Notes: generated from the sequence alone by a model not told the origin. A DNA stretch of 64,000 nucleotides from Pseudomonas fildesensis (GCF_001050345.1 NZ_LFMW01000004.1:62001-126000); one strand, 5' to 3'; positions 43,477 through 51,393 are shown, counted from the first letter of the stretch. A program made the numbers and translations.

Positions 43477-43713
43477 GTGCTCGACGTGACCGTGGTCTAT
43501 CCGCAGCAGACGATTCCGGGGTTCTGGGATTTGATCAGCGGCGCGGTGCCGAAAGTGATCATTGATATCCGCACCCGTGAGTTGGACCCGGCGTTGTGGC
43601 AGGGCGATTACGAGAACGATCCGGCGTTTCGCCAGACCGTCCAGAACTGGGTCAACCAGCTCTGGAAGGAGAAAGATGCGCGCATCGATGAACTGCGCGC
43701 GGAACGTCCTTAG
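43477..43713 (+). pseudogene. C-terminal remnant of a YihG-type acyltransferase
   Basis: The 78 residues (VTVVYPQQTIPGFWDLISG, VIIDIRTRELDP, QNWVNQLWKEKDAR) match only the end of lysophospholipid acyltransferases of the YihG/PlsC branch, which normally have about 290 residues. The catalytic HX4D half is absent. The frame is closed by TAA at 43462, and the upstream DNA is a REP unit. The first codon (GTG) looks accidental. The stop overlaps the DUF2780 stop on the other strand. A short rescued protein is conceivable but unlikely. Confidence 0.75.
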
Positions 43714-44282
43714 CCGCCTGTGCCCCAGGCCTGGGCCAGTTTGCCCAACACGGAACTGTTGGCACCCTGGCCGCCCAGGTATTGCAGGATCACCGGCGCA
43801 AACTGGCCGATCATCCCGCTGTCCATGCCCAGCGCGCTGAACGCGGTGTTCAGGTCGTTGGTGTTCTTCACGTTACCCAGCAAGCCGTCCAGGCCGCTGG
43901 TCTTGCTGCCACCGGTCTGGCCGAGCATCCCGCTCAAGGCCCCGAGGCTGCCCAGCGCATTGTTGCCCGACAGCTGATCCAGGCCCGGCACGCTCTTGCC
44001 CAGTTGCGAATAGTCGTTGCCGCTCAGGCTATTCTTGGCCAGCCCCAGCATGGCACCCGTGCCGCCGACGGCTTGCTCGGGGGTGACGTTCAATTGTGAG
44101 GTCAGGGCGCTCAGCAGGCCGGCCGTCTCGGACGACGGTGCTGCGGCAGCGGCCTTGTTGTTGCCACCCTGCATCCCAGAGATGGCATTGGCCGCATCGC
44201 CAAGGCTGAACCCTGCGGCAAACACTGGGCTGGCAGCCAGGGTCATCAGGCAGGAAAGGGCGAAACCGCGTGAAATCTTCAT
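43710..44282 (-). CDS. DUF2780-type exported protein
   Basis: 190 residues from MKISRGFALSCLMTLAASPV, a clear Sec signal peptide to about AFA. The mature part is Gly/Ser/Leu-rich with helical repeats (LLSALTSQLNVTPEQAVGGT, LGLAKNSLSG, GLLGNVKNTNDLNTAFSALG) as in the DUF2780/VcgC-VcgE group. Function unknown. An ECF-like element, GGAACA-17-GTCAAA, lies 37 to 65 bases upstream on its strand. The frame runs upstream to 44411 without family support. Confidence 0.8.
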   Translation of the reverse strand: MKISRGFALSCLMTLAASPVFAAGFSLGDAANAISGMQGGNNKAAAAAPSSETAGLLSALTSQLNVTPEQAVGGTGAMLGLAKNSLSGNDYSQLGKSVPGLDQLSGNNALGSLGALSGMLGQTGGSKTSGLDGLLGNVKNTNDLNTAFSALGMDSGMIGQFAPVILQYLGGQGANSSVLGKLAQAWGTGG

Positions 44283-44318
44283 CAAGACAACCTCTGAATT
44301 AAGCGCTAAAAACAGGTG

Positions 44319-44347
44319 TTTGACTGACAGTCCCGGAGGATTGTTCC
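44319..44347 (-). promoter_or_regulatory. Possible ECF-type promoter for the DUF2780 gene
   Basis: On the minus strand GGAACA (44347-44342) is followed after 17 bases by GTCAAA (44324-44319), the general ECF pattern GGAAC / GTC. It is similar to the element ahead of the truncated anti-sigma paralogue (45759-45784). Assigned by eye only. Confidence 0.3.
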
Positions 44348-44433
44348 CACACCAGGATGAGGTCCAGACATCACTGCATCCGAATCGCCCTGCCCCGCGT
44401 ATATCCTTCATACGCTGCCCGGAGTCGGATGGA

Positions 44434-45060
44434 ATGAATGCCCAAGCTGGACTACCCTCTGCCTACCGTGCGCAGTCCCATCGCCCTCGCTCGAGTGCCT
44501 GGAGAAGCCCTATTTCCGCGAATGATATTGATCCGTTGCTGCCCCTGCTGGCCCAATGTGCCCTGGGCAATCGCCAGGCGTTCGAAACCCTCTACCGCAG
44601 TGTTTCGCCGCGATTGCACGGCGTTGCCTTGCGTTTCATGGGGCGTTCGGACCTCGCCGAAGAAGTGCTGCAGGAGGCCTTCGTGCGCATCTGGTACAAC
44701 GCCTCGCGCTACGAAGCGCACCTGGCGGCGCCGATGACCTGGATGGTCAACATCACCCGCAACCTGGCCATCGACCAACTGCGCAAGCGCCGTGAACAAC
44801 CCTTGGCCGACGGTCAGCAGGACGCCCTGCTCGACGAGGGGGCCAGCGCTCACGAGCAACTCGACAGCGAGCGCGAGGCCCGCGCCCTGAACCGCTGCCT
44901 CGACACCCTCGACGGCATGCAGCGCCAATCGATCACCGTGGCTTACTTCCAGGGCCTGTCATGCTCGGAATTGGCCGAGCAGTTGGCGGCGCCCCTGGGC
45001 TCGGTCAAATCCTGGATACGTCGCGGCATGGAACGCCTGCGCAGGTGCCTTGAATCATGA
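44434..45060 (+). CDS. ECF sigma factor (RskA/SigK-type pair)
   Basis: 208 residues from ATG 44434 (GGAG upstream); the frame opens far earlier but is antisense to the DUF2780 gene there. Sigma region 2 (GRSDLAEEVLQEAFVRIWYN) and region 4 (FQGLSCSELAEQLAAPLGSV) are typical, with a small N-terminal addition. The gene that follows overlaps by four bases and encodes an RskA-like anti-sigma factor, so the pair is an ECF/anti-ECF switch. Neither the signal nor the regulon is known. Confidence 0.88.
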   Translation: MNAQAGLPSAYRAQSHRPRSSAWRSPISANDIDPLLPLLAQCALGNRQAFETLYRSVSPRLHGVALRFMGRSDLAEEVLQEAFVRIWYNASRYEAHLAAPMTWMVNITRNLAIDQLRKRREQPLADGQQDALLDEGASAHEQLDSEREARALNRCLDTLDGMQRQSITVAYFQGLSCSELAEQLAAPLGSVKSWIRRGMERLRRCLES

Positions 45061-45734
45061 ACTACCAAACCACCTCCTTGCGCCGCGCTCTGGCCGCCGA
45101 TTACGCCATCGGCCTGATGCCCGCCACTGCCCGCCGGCGCTTTGATGCCCTGCTGCTCGACGACGCCGCGCTGCGCGTCGAACTCGGCCATTGGCAGGAT
45201 GCCCTCGCCAGCCTCACCGGTGCATTGCCGGAGCGACCGGTGCCAGAGCATGTCTGGGAAGGCATCAAGGCGCGCATCGAACCGCAAGTGCTGCATGTAC
45301 CGGCGAAGAAACCGTTCTGGATGAACATCCGCCTGCTGGCGGCTGCGTGCGCCGTGGTCGTCGCGCTGCTGGTGGGCGTGCTTTACCAGCGCGACAACGG
45401 CCTTGGGTACAACGCCACACTGGTCAATGCCAGCCAGCAACCGGCCCTGCAGATCAAGGCATTTGCCGATCACCTGCAAGTCGAACCGCTGACATTGGCC
45501 GCAGTGGAAGCAGCGCGTGACCTGGAACTGTGGGCGATTCCGACCGGCGGCAAACCCATTTCCCTGGGCGTCGTACCGGCTGCCGGCAAAGGTCGAATCG
45601 AGTTGAGCAAGGAGCAACAAGCGTTGCTGAAAGCGTCAGTGACCCTCGCCGTCACCCTGGAACCTCGAGGGGGTTCGCCAAGCGGCCAACCGACCGGCCC
45701 CGTGCTGTATCAAGGCCAATTGGCATCACTCTAA
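45057..45734 (+). CDS. Anti-sigma factor, RskA family
   Basis: 225 residues. The N-terminal zone (ALAADYAIGLMPATARRRFD) is the sigma-binding anti-sigma domain without the zinc HxxxCxxC set. One membrane span lies at about 91-110. The periplasmic RskA part contains DLELWAIPTGGKPISLG and GQPTGPVLYQG. It would hold the sigma factor of the overlapping gene inactive until proteolysis. A second, shorter paralogue follows at 45820. Confidence 0.86.
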   Translation: MNYQTTSLRRALAADYAIGLMPATARRRFDALLLDDAALRVELGHWQDALASLTGALPERPVPEHVWEGIKARIEPQVLHVPAKKPFWMNIRLLAAACAVVVALLVGVLYQRDNGLGYNATLVNASQQPALQIKAFADHLQVEPLTLAAVEAARDLELWAIPTGGKPISLGVVPAAGKGRIELSKEQQALLKASVTLAVTLEPRGGSPSGQPTGPVLYQGQLASL

Positions 45735-45758
45735 CGAAGATCGCCGACGATAGGTTCA

Positions 45759-45784
45759 GGAACCCATCGCGATCACGAGGGTCC
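45759..45784 (+). promoter_or_regulatory. Possible ECF-type promoter before the truncated anti-sigma paralogue
   Basis: GGAACC (45759-45764) is followed after 16 bases by GTCC (45781-45784), in keeping with ECF -35 and -10 elements. It lies 36-61 bases upstream of the ATG at 45820. A matching element faces the DUF2780 gene, hinting at a shared local sigma factor. Confidence 0.35.
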
Positions 45785-45819
45785 ATGAACTGACTACAAA
45801 ATTTGTCAGGAAGAGACTT

Positions 45820-46278
45820 ATGACTGCGATCCAACCCCAAGTGATTGAGCACAAGCCTCCATTCTGGAGCCGCTCCCGCCTGTTTATCGGCGCCTGCGTG
45901 GTGGTGGTTGCCGGTATCGGCGGCGCGCTCTACACCCAGGACAGCGTCAAATCCGCCGCCACGCTGGTGACCACCACCCAGCAACCGGCCGCGCAGATCA
46001 TGGCCCACAAGGACTACCTGGAAGTGCAGCCCATCGCCGCCACAGCCCCGGCGCCGGACCAGAGCCTGGAACTGTGGGCCATCCCCGAAGGCGGCACGCC
46101 CGTGTCCCTGGGCCTGTTGCCGGAAGATGGCAAAGGCATCATCGGCTTGAATCCGCGCCAGCAGGAATCCATCAGCAAGCCGGTGGAGTTGATGGTGAGT
46201 TCGGAAAGCAAGGGTGGGTCGGTGAGTAAGCAACCGACAGGCCCGACTGTCTATCAAGGCGCACTGGCTACTCGTTAA
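45820..46278 (+). CDS. Truncated paralogue of the RskA-type anti-sigma factor
   Basis: 152 residues. A membrane span (about 20-37) and the periplasmic RskA half are present and very like the neighbour (LELWAIPEGGTPVSLGLLPE; KQPTGPTVYQG), but the N-terminal sigma-binding zone is missing: only some 19 cytoplasmic residues precede the span. AGGAAGAG precedes the ATG, so it looks expressed and not broken. It could compete for the protease or the ligand of the full-length factor, or could be a remnant. That idea is inference. Confidence 0.8.
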   Translation: MTAIQPQVIEHKPPFWSRSRLFIGACVVVVAGIGGALYTQDSVKSAATLVTTTQQPAAQIMAHKDYLEVQPIAATAPAPDQSLELWAIPEGGTPVSLGLLPEDGKGIIGLNPRQQESISKPVELMVSSESKGGSVSKQPTGPTVYQGALATR

Positions 46279-46406
46279 CCCCACCCCCAAGCGCCGCTCA
46301 CCGCCCAGGCGACTTGCTCCCGGCGAAGGATGGCGCTTATAGTTCGGCGGTCGTCCACATGGCGACACGGGTTTGGCGACTCGATTGAAGTAAGGCATGC
46401 AAAAGC

Positions 46407-46430
46407 ACCTGCTCCTTTGCAGGTTTTTTT
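46407..46430 (+). terminator. Terminator after the anti-sigma paralogue
   Basis: ACCTGC-TCCTTT-GCAGGT followed by TTTTTT, 128 bases past the paralogue's stop. It ends that transcript or forms the first stop of a leader for the gene at 46591. The bases before it, GCAAAAGC, extend the stem weakly. Confidence 0.75.
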
Positions 46431-46453
46431 GCACCCGCGATGCTGTCCTTTAT

Positions 46454-46563
46454 GGCGGCTGTGCGTGGGAGACCCTCGGGTCTGCCGGCTTTGCCTCATT
46501 TCACCGGTTCGCCAACCTGCGTACAGCTGCCACCCATTCGTTTGGCGACGTGTGAGTGGTAGC
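46454..46563 (+). ncRNA. Foldable leader with competing stems upstream of the 86-aa gene
   Basis: GGCGGCTGTGCG (46454-46465) can pair along its length with CGTACAGCTGCC (46520-46531, two G-T pairs). Inside lie hairpins GACCC-TC-GGGTC (46471-46482) and GCCGG/CCGGT (46484-46508). The 3' arm overlaps GCTGCCAC (46526-46533), which can alternatively pair with GTGGTAGC (46556-46563). The two folds exclude each other, as in a riboswitch or attenuator. The last base is 27 bases ahead of the ATG at 46591. No known RNA class is claimed. Confidence 0.45.
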
Positions 46564-46590
46564 CCCATTCTCTGAAATGAAGGTTAAAAC

Positions 46591-46851
46591 ATGAACCGAT
46601 ACATGCCGCTCACCGGCCACGACAGCACTACCCCTTCCCTGCTCATCGACACCCAAGTGCCCCTCGACGTCCTCCACGACGCCGCTGTCTACCGCATCCG
46701 CGCGGTGACCCAAGTCATGGAAAACCTGGCGTTTCGCGAGGGCCTGCAAACCGACACCATCGTCCTCCAGGACTTCGCCCTGCTCTGCGCCATTCCGTTG
46801 CGCGATGGGTGCGATTTGCTCGACGTGATCAGCCGCCGCCTACAATCGTAG
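46591..46851 (+). CDS. Small DUF3077/DUF6124-like protein
   Basis: 86 residues. The middle reads LLIDTQVPLDVLHDAAVYRI, then RAVTQVMENLAF, which resembles the short Pseudomonas families DUF3077 and DUF6124 whose function is unknown. The assignment is by pattern and is tentative. No signal peptide or membrane span. An AAGG lies upstream of ATG 46591. Its leader has a striking fold (46454-46563). It precedes the toxin/immunity pair by 118 bases; whether it is related to them is unknown. Confidence 0.6.
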   Translation: MNRYMPLTGHDSTTPSLLIDTQVPLDVLHDAAVYRIRAVTQVMENLAFREGLQTDTIVLQDFALLCAIPLRDGCDLLDVISRRLQS

Positions 46852-46969
46852 GCATGAGCCTGAACTTAAGTAGTCCATTTCCGAAACGTTAAAAACGTCC
46901 CTGTACACGCCTTACACCGCTTGTGGCGCCTTCTTATAGTCGTGCGCCACAGCCATGGAGGTGTACGCG

Positions 46970-47944
46970 ATGCAGGGACCCTACGTATTTATCAATGATC
47001 GAGCGCAGCCGTATCCGCTGCTCAAGCAAAGCCTGTCGCTTAATCCGCAGACGCAGACAAAGTTCGACACGCTCAATCAACACATCCGCAACACAATGGT
47101 ATTGCCTGGGCAACTGGTCATTATCGGCGACAGTCGAACAGCGGCTTGCACGGCTGAAGAAGCACGATTGATGCAATCGGCGGCGAAAATCAAACATGCG
47201 CTATTGGCACATTCTGCCGCCGATCAATTCTTGATCAAAAACTACGATCAGTTACAGGCAATCATGACTTATTCCTCTATCGGCATCGGGGCCGCCAGCA
47301 GTGCATGGAGCAAGCACTTGGCGCAAATCGAGAAGACCCTCAAGGAAATCGACGATTTGCATAAGCAGTACTTGAGTAAGGGCACCACGGCGGCAAGGAG
47401 CGAGTTCCTGGTCAAACGCAGGGCATTGTTTGCGACGCTGGATGGCCAAATTTCCGGCATGGCCCGCTTTGGTACGGGGCTGAAAAACGAAGGGTCGATT
47501 AAAAAGATGCTGGGGATTTCCAGTAAGAGCTACTGGCATCATGGACAGATTCTCGGGTATGAGGACACGGTCAAGCGAGTCGCCAAAGCCTCGGAAATGT
47601 TGAAGAAAGGGACTTACATTGGTATAGCGCTGGATGTTGGGGCAACCGCGATGGAGATAGCGCAGGCGTGCTCTACGGGGCGTGAGCAGGAATGTACGCA
47701 AGCGAAGTATGTTGAAGGAGGCAAGTTAGTGTTTGGCGTTGGCGGCGCATCCCTGGGCGGGACAATTGGGGCCTCTATCGGTATCGGCGCCTGCATGATT
47801 GTATTCGGTATACCTACAGCAGGCGCCGGAGCCTTAGCATGTGCCATCGTCGGCGGTGCCGCAGGTGGACTCGCCTTAGGCAAGCTCGGAGCCGAAGGTG
47901 GGGAAATTGCGGGTAAATTTCTCTATGAGGCTGCGAGGGACTAA
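46970..47944 (+). CDS. Probable glycine-zipper pore-forming toxin with LysM-like N-terminus
   Basis: 324 residues from ATG 46970 (GGAGG ahead; the ATG 15 bases upstream has no site). The N-terminus has a LysM-like PGQLVIIGD end (about 24-54). Residues 60-215 are helical and charged with no known domain. The end is a glycine-zipper-rich hydrophobic block (GVGGASLGGTIGASIGIG, 256-273, and GAGALACAIVGGAAGG, 285-300) as in membrane-inserting effectors. No signal peptide. The next gene, one base from its stop, encodes a two-span membrane protein of immunity type. Base composition is lower in GC than its surroundings. Function is inferred; delivery could be type VI secretion. Confidence 0.55.
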   Translation: MQGPYVFINDRAQPYPLLKQSLSLNPQTQTKFDTLNQHIRNTMVLPGQLVIIGDSRTAACTAEEARLMQSAAKIKHALLAHSAADQFLIKNYDQLQAIMTYSSIGIGAASSAWSKHLAQIEKTLKEIDDLHKQYLSKGTTAARSEFLVKRRALFATLDGQISGMARFGTGLKNEGSIKKMLGISSKSYWHHGQILGYEDTVKRVAKASEMLKKGTYIGIALDVGATAMEIAQACSTGREQECTQAKYVEGGKLVFGVGGASLGGTIGASIGIGACMIVFGIPTAGAGALACAIVGGAAGGLALGKLGAEGGEIAGKFLYEAARD

Positions 47945-48304
47945 ATGTACCTGGAATTTATTATGTTGAGCTCATGCGCCCTCATGCTACTTAGCTTCCC
48001 GCTCATCTTTTGTGCCATGTACAAAAAACTCGATGCAGCAGAACGCTATGTGCAACACAGCCCCTATCTAGTCGTGAACAAAGACATCTTTCGTAGAGCT
48101 CATTTTGAAGGAAGACCGCAACGCCTATTCGCCATGGCGACCATCATTCTTATCCCAAAAGTACTCCAATGGAGGCGCTTGGTACTCGTTGAGGACGTTA
48201 AAAAAATACCTCGGCACCTCAAGTACTGGATGGTGATACCGACACTCGTTCCCTGCCTCTCCATTGCAGGCATGGCTATCAGCTGGTTTCTTATGAAGGA
48301 CTAA
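47945..48304 (+). CDS. Two-span membrane protein, candidate immunity partner
   Basis: 119 residues beginning immediately after the toxin TAA, with GAGGGA some five bases ahead, so the two are co-translated. Membrane spans lie at about 4-25 and 95-116, and a hydrophobic stretch sits at 62-70, with Lys/Arg-rich loops between. Orphan small membrane proteins directly behind glycine-zipper toxins usually protect the producer by blocking the pore. No family was recognised. A strong terminator follows 14 bases later, so the pair ends the transcript. Confidence 0.55.
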   Translation: MYLEFIMLSSCALMLLSFPLIFCAMYKKLDAAERYVQHSPYLVVNKDIFRRAHFEGRPQRLFAMATIILIPKVLQWRRLVLVEDVKKIPRHLKYWMVIPTLVPCLSIAGMAISWFLMKD

Positions 48305-48317
48305 TGTTCCATAAAAC

Positions 48318-48345
48318 AAGGGCGACCCTCGGGTCGCCCTTTTTA
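48318..48345. terminator. Terminator after the toxin/immunity pair
   Basis: AAGGGCGACCC and GGGTCGCCCTT form a perfect stem around TC with a TTTTT tail. It ends the plus-strand pair and, in reverse, can serve fdhA, which stops 14 bases further on. Confidence 0.92.
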
Positions 48346-48358
48346 TTTCGCCTGCGAT

Positions 48359-49558
48359 TTAGGCCGCGCTGAACAACTTATGCGGATCAATCACAAACTT
48401 CTTCGGCACGCCCGCATCAAACTCGCCATACCCGCGTGGCGCGTCATCCAGGCTGATGACTTCAACCCCCACGATGTCGGCAATGTGAATACGGTCCCAC
48501 ATGATCGCCTGCATCAGCTGGCGGTTGTACTTCATCACCGGCGTTTGCCCGGTGTGGAAGCTGTGGGATTTGGCCCAGCCCAAACCAAAGCGGATGCTCA
48601 GGCTGCCCATTTTCGCAGCGGCGTCGACGGCACCTGGATCTTCGGTGACGTACAGGCCGGGGATGCCGATCTTGCCCGCCACGCGCACCACGCCCATCAG
48701 TGAGTTGAGCACGGTGGCCGGGGCCTCCGCCTTGGCGCCGTCATGACCGTGGCCACGCGCTTCGAAGCCCACGCAGTCGACGGCGCAGTCCACTTCAGGC
48801 TCACCCAGCAGCGCGGCGATTTGTTCGTGCAGCGGGGTGTCGGTGGACAGGTCGACCACTTCGAACCCTTGCGCCTTGGCGTGGGCCAGGCGGATGGAGT
48901 TGACGTCGCCAATAATCACCACCGCCGCACCGAGCAGGCGTGCAGAAGCCGCTGCGGCCAGACCGACAGGGCCAGCACCGGCGATGTACACGGTGCTGCC
49001 CGGGCCAACGCCAGCCGTGACAGCGCCGTGGTAGCCAGTAGGGAGAATGTCGGAGAGGCAGGTCAGGTCGCGGATTTTCTCCATGGCCTTGTCGCGGTCC
49101 GGCAGTTTGAGCAGGTTGAAGTCAGCGTATGGCACCAGCACGTATTCGGCCTGGCCACCGGTCCAGTCGCCCATGTCGACGTAGCCATAGGCGCCACCGG
49201 CACGGGCCGGGTTGACGGTCAGGCATACGCCCGTGTGTTGCTCTTTGCATGAGCGGCAGCGGCCGCAAGCAACGTTGAACGGCACGGAGACCAGGTCGCC
49301 GATTTTCAGGTTTTCGACGTCGCTGCCCTTCTCGATCACTTCACCGGTGATTTCGTGACCGAGCACCAGGCCGGTCTGAGCGGTGGTGCGGCCGCGCACC
49401 ATGTGTTGGTCGGAGCCGCAGATGTTGGTGGAGACCACGCGCAGGATGACGCCGTGCTCAATCTTCCTGCCACGGGGGTCCTGCATTTTGGGATAGTCGA
49501 TTTTCTGTACTTCGACCTTGCCGTTGCCGAGATACACGACACCACGATTACCAGACAT
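48359..49558 (-). CDS. fdhA: FdhA, glutathione-independent formaldehyde dehydrogenase
   Basis: 399 residues, zinc-dependent medium-chain dehydrogenase. Catalytic zinc site around CGSDQHMVRG and GHEITGEV, structural zinc cysteines in CGRCRSCKEQHTGVC, and NAD-binding GAGPVGLAAAASA. It oxidises formaldehyde to formate without glutathione. Formaldehyde is released by sarcosine oxidase, whose genes lie upstream on the same strand, so FdhA clears the toxic by-product. Spacing to purU is 112 bases. Confidence 0.95.
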   Translation of the reverse strand: MSGNRGVVYLGNGKVEVQKIDYPKMQDPRGRKIEHGVILRVVSTNICGSDQHMVRGRTTAQTGLVLGHEITGEVIEKGSDVENLKIGDLVSVPFNVACGRCRSCKEQHTGVCLTVNPARAGGAYGYVDMGDWTGGQAEYVLVPYADFNLLKLPDRDKAMEKIRDLTCLSDILPTGYHGAVTAGVGPGSTVYIAGAGPVGLAAAASARLLGAAVVIIGDVNSIRLAHAKAQGFEVVDLSTDTPLHEQIAALLGEPEVDCAVDCVGFEARGHGHDGAKAEAPATVLNSLMGVVRVAGKIGIPGLYVTEDPGAVDAAAKMGSLSIRFGLGWAKSHSFHTGQTPVMKYNRQLMQAIMWDRIHIADIVGVEVISLDDAPRGYGEFDAGVPKKFVIDPHKLFSAA

Positions 49559-49670
49559 GCTTTCACCTCGCTGTTGTTTTTATGGAACCGCGTTGCCCAG
49601 GCAGGCAGCGCGTTAAATGCTCGGGTACAGATGCTGTTTCTTGTGTTGTTTGTTAGGGCCTCATCGGGAG

Positions 49671-50528
49671 TCAGAGCACCACCGTCCGATTGGCGTTCAA
49701 AAACACCCGCCGCTCAATGTGATACCCCACGGCTCGGGCCAATGTCTGCCCTTCGATATCGCGCCCCTTGGCAATCAAATCCTCCGGATAGTGGCTGTGA
49801 TCTACCACCTCAACGCCCTGGGCGATGATCGGGCCTTCGTCCAGATCGTTGTTGATGTAATGCGCCGTCGCGCCAACCAATTTCACACCCTTGTTGTACG
49901 CCTGGTGATACGGCTTGGCACCCTTGAACCCCGGCAACAATGAGTGATGGATGTTGATCGCCTTGCCATCCAGCTTGCGGCACAGCTCCGGCGACAGCAC
50001 TTGCATGTAGCGCGCAAGGATCACCAGTTCGGCGCCCGTGTCTTCCACCACTTGCCACACCTGACGCTCCTGGGACGGTTTGTCGTTGGGGTCGAGTGGG
50101 AAATGGTAGTAGGGAATCTGGTGCCAGTCGGCCAACGGTTTGAGATCAGGGTGGTTGGACACCACCGCGACCACGTCCATCGACAGTTGGCCGATGCGCT
50201 GGCGGTACAGCAGGTCGTTAAGACAGTGATCGGCCTTGGAGACCATGATCACCACTTTTGGCCGGTAGTTCGGCGCCGTCAGCTCGAAGATCATGCCAAA
50301 GGCTTCGCCGCGCGTGGCCAGGCCATCGCGGAAAGCCTGCTCATCAAAACCGTCTGGCTGACGGAATTCCACGCGGATAAAAAATCGGCCCGAGAGGCGA
50401 TCATCGAACGAGTGATGCTCGGTGACGTAGCAGCCCTGCTCGAACAGGTAGCGGGTGACCGCGTCCACCGTGCCGAGCACGCTGGGGCAGTCGGCGGTCA
50501 AAATCCATGTATCGGGTGCGCGGCTCAT
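49671..50528 (-). CDS. purU: PurU, formyltetrahydrofolate deformylase
   Basis: 285 residues. An N-terminal ACT domain (ILTADCPSVLGTVDAVTRYL) is joined to a formyltransferase-fold hydrolase domain with VVSNHPDLKPLA and INIHHSLLPGFKGAKPYHQA (catalytic Asn-His) and the later LDEGPIIAQ. It turns 10-formyl-THF into formate and THF, balancing the C1 pool filled by sarcosine breakdown. It follows soxG after a 190-base gap that holds a REPIN. The PAO1 counterpart in this cluster is one of several PurU copies. Confidence 0.93.
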   Translation of the reverse strand: MSRAPDTWILTADCPSVLGTVDAVTRYLFEQGCYVTEHHSFDDRLSGRFFIRVEFRQPDGFDEQAFRDGLATRGEAFGMIFELTAPNYRPKVVIMVSKADHCLNDLLYRQRIGQLSMDVVAVVSNHPDLKPLADWHQIPYYHFPLDPNDKPSQERQVWQVVEDTGAELVILARYMQVLSPELCRKLDGKAINIHHSLLPGFKGAKPYHQAYNKGVKLVGATAHYINNDLDEGPIIAQGVEVVDHSHYPEDLIAKGRDIEGQTLARAVGYHIERRVFLNANRTVVL

Positions 50529-50547
50529 ATTGGAATCCTCAGGCCTT

Positions 50548-50685
50548 CGTGGCGAGGGGGCTTGTCCCCCGTTGGGCTGCGAAGCAGCCCCAAAACCTGC
50601 CGCTCGGTTATTTCAGAAAAAATGCACTGACCTTATTGGGACCGCTGCGCGCTCCAACGGGGGGCAAGCCCCCTCGCCACAACAG
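50548..50685. repeat. REPIN-like inverted repeat between soxG and purU
   Basis: GTGGCGAGGGGGCTTGTCCC ... TTGGGCTGCGAAGCAGCCCC and GGACCGCTGCGCGCTCCAAC ... GCCCCCTCGCCACAAC form an imperfect long hairpin. It probably lowers purU/fdhA expression relative to sox by processing or partial stop. Confidence 0.8.
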
Positions 50686-50718
50686 CCTGCTCATAACAGA
50701 AGTTATGTGCTCATTCGA

Positions 50719-51351
50719 TCAGGCTTCTACGCTCAGGCCAAATTCGGCGGAGGCATCCTGCAGCCACAACCACCAGTAATCCGAAAAGCTGCGACGAATC
50801 ACCAGTTCCCAGGTGTCTTCAGCGGTATGGCGGATCACCAGCTGCGACTTGGCGAACACCGTGCCCACCGCCTTGCCCACCGGGAAGTTGTTGGGGTGCA
50901 CGTCGTAGCTGGTGGACTTCATCAGCACTTCGCGCACGTTCGGGCCGCTCAGTTCAAGAATCTGCTGGCCGCCGCTGACGTTGACGATCTGGATATGCAA
51001 TTCACCCAGTGCCTCACGCAGGCTTTTCTCGGCAGCGAATTCTTCGCCGCTTGGCACGATCAGTAGCCACTCATCCGGGCCGAGCCATTGCAGGCTGGTT
51101 TCGCCTTTGACGATGACGGTCAGGGCGCCGGGCAGCTCGATGCCCAAGGCCTTGTGCACGCCGGCTGCGAAGGCTGCATCGTGGCCATCACCACGAAGGG
51201 TCAGATGGCCGAGTAATTTCTTTTCACGCACGATCACGCCGGCGTTCTTGCGGCCCTTGCCCACCAGGCTGGCGAGGTCGGCATGGTGCAGCGACGACTC
51301 GGCCTTGGCGCCGGTGGTTGGGCGTTGCTGGTAAACATTGGCTGCTGTCAT
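50719..51351 (-). CDS. soxG: SoxG, sarcosine oxidase gamma subunit
   Basis: 210 residues from MTAANVYQQRP; the frame opens upstream to 51414 through a repeat. Gamma subunits of heterotetrameric sarcosine oxidase have a GcvT-like fold; here LGPDEWLLIVP and FSDYWWLWLQDASAEFGLSV are typical. Needed for assembly of the SoxBDAG complex, which demethylates sarcosine to glycine in the cytoplasm. It lies 161 bases after soxA across a pair of REP hairpins. Confidence 0.9.
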   Translation of the reverse strand: MTAANVYQQRPTTGAKAESSLHHADLASLVGKGRKNAGVIVREKKLLGHLTLRGDGHDAAFAAGVHKALGIELPGALTVIVKGETSLQWLGPDEWLLIVPSGEEFAAEKSLREALGELHIQIVNVSGGQQILELSGPNVREVLMKSTSYDVHPNNFPVGKAVGTVFAKSQLVIRHTAEDTWELVIRRSFSDYWWLWLQDASAEFGLSVEA

Positions 51352-51393
51352 ATAGCACCTGTCTGAATTCTGTTGTGCGACTACTGCCGTCAT

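Noticed and set aside
44017..44433. Upstream extension of the ECF sigma gene
   Set aside because: It lies antisense to the DUF2780 coding region; ATG 44434 has a good ribosome-binding site.
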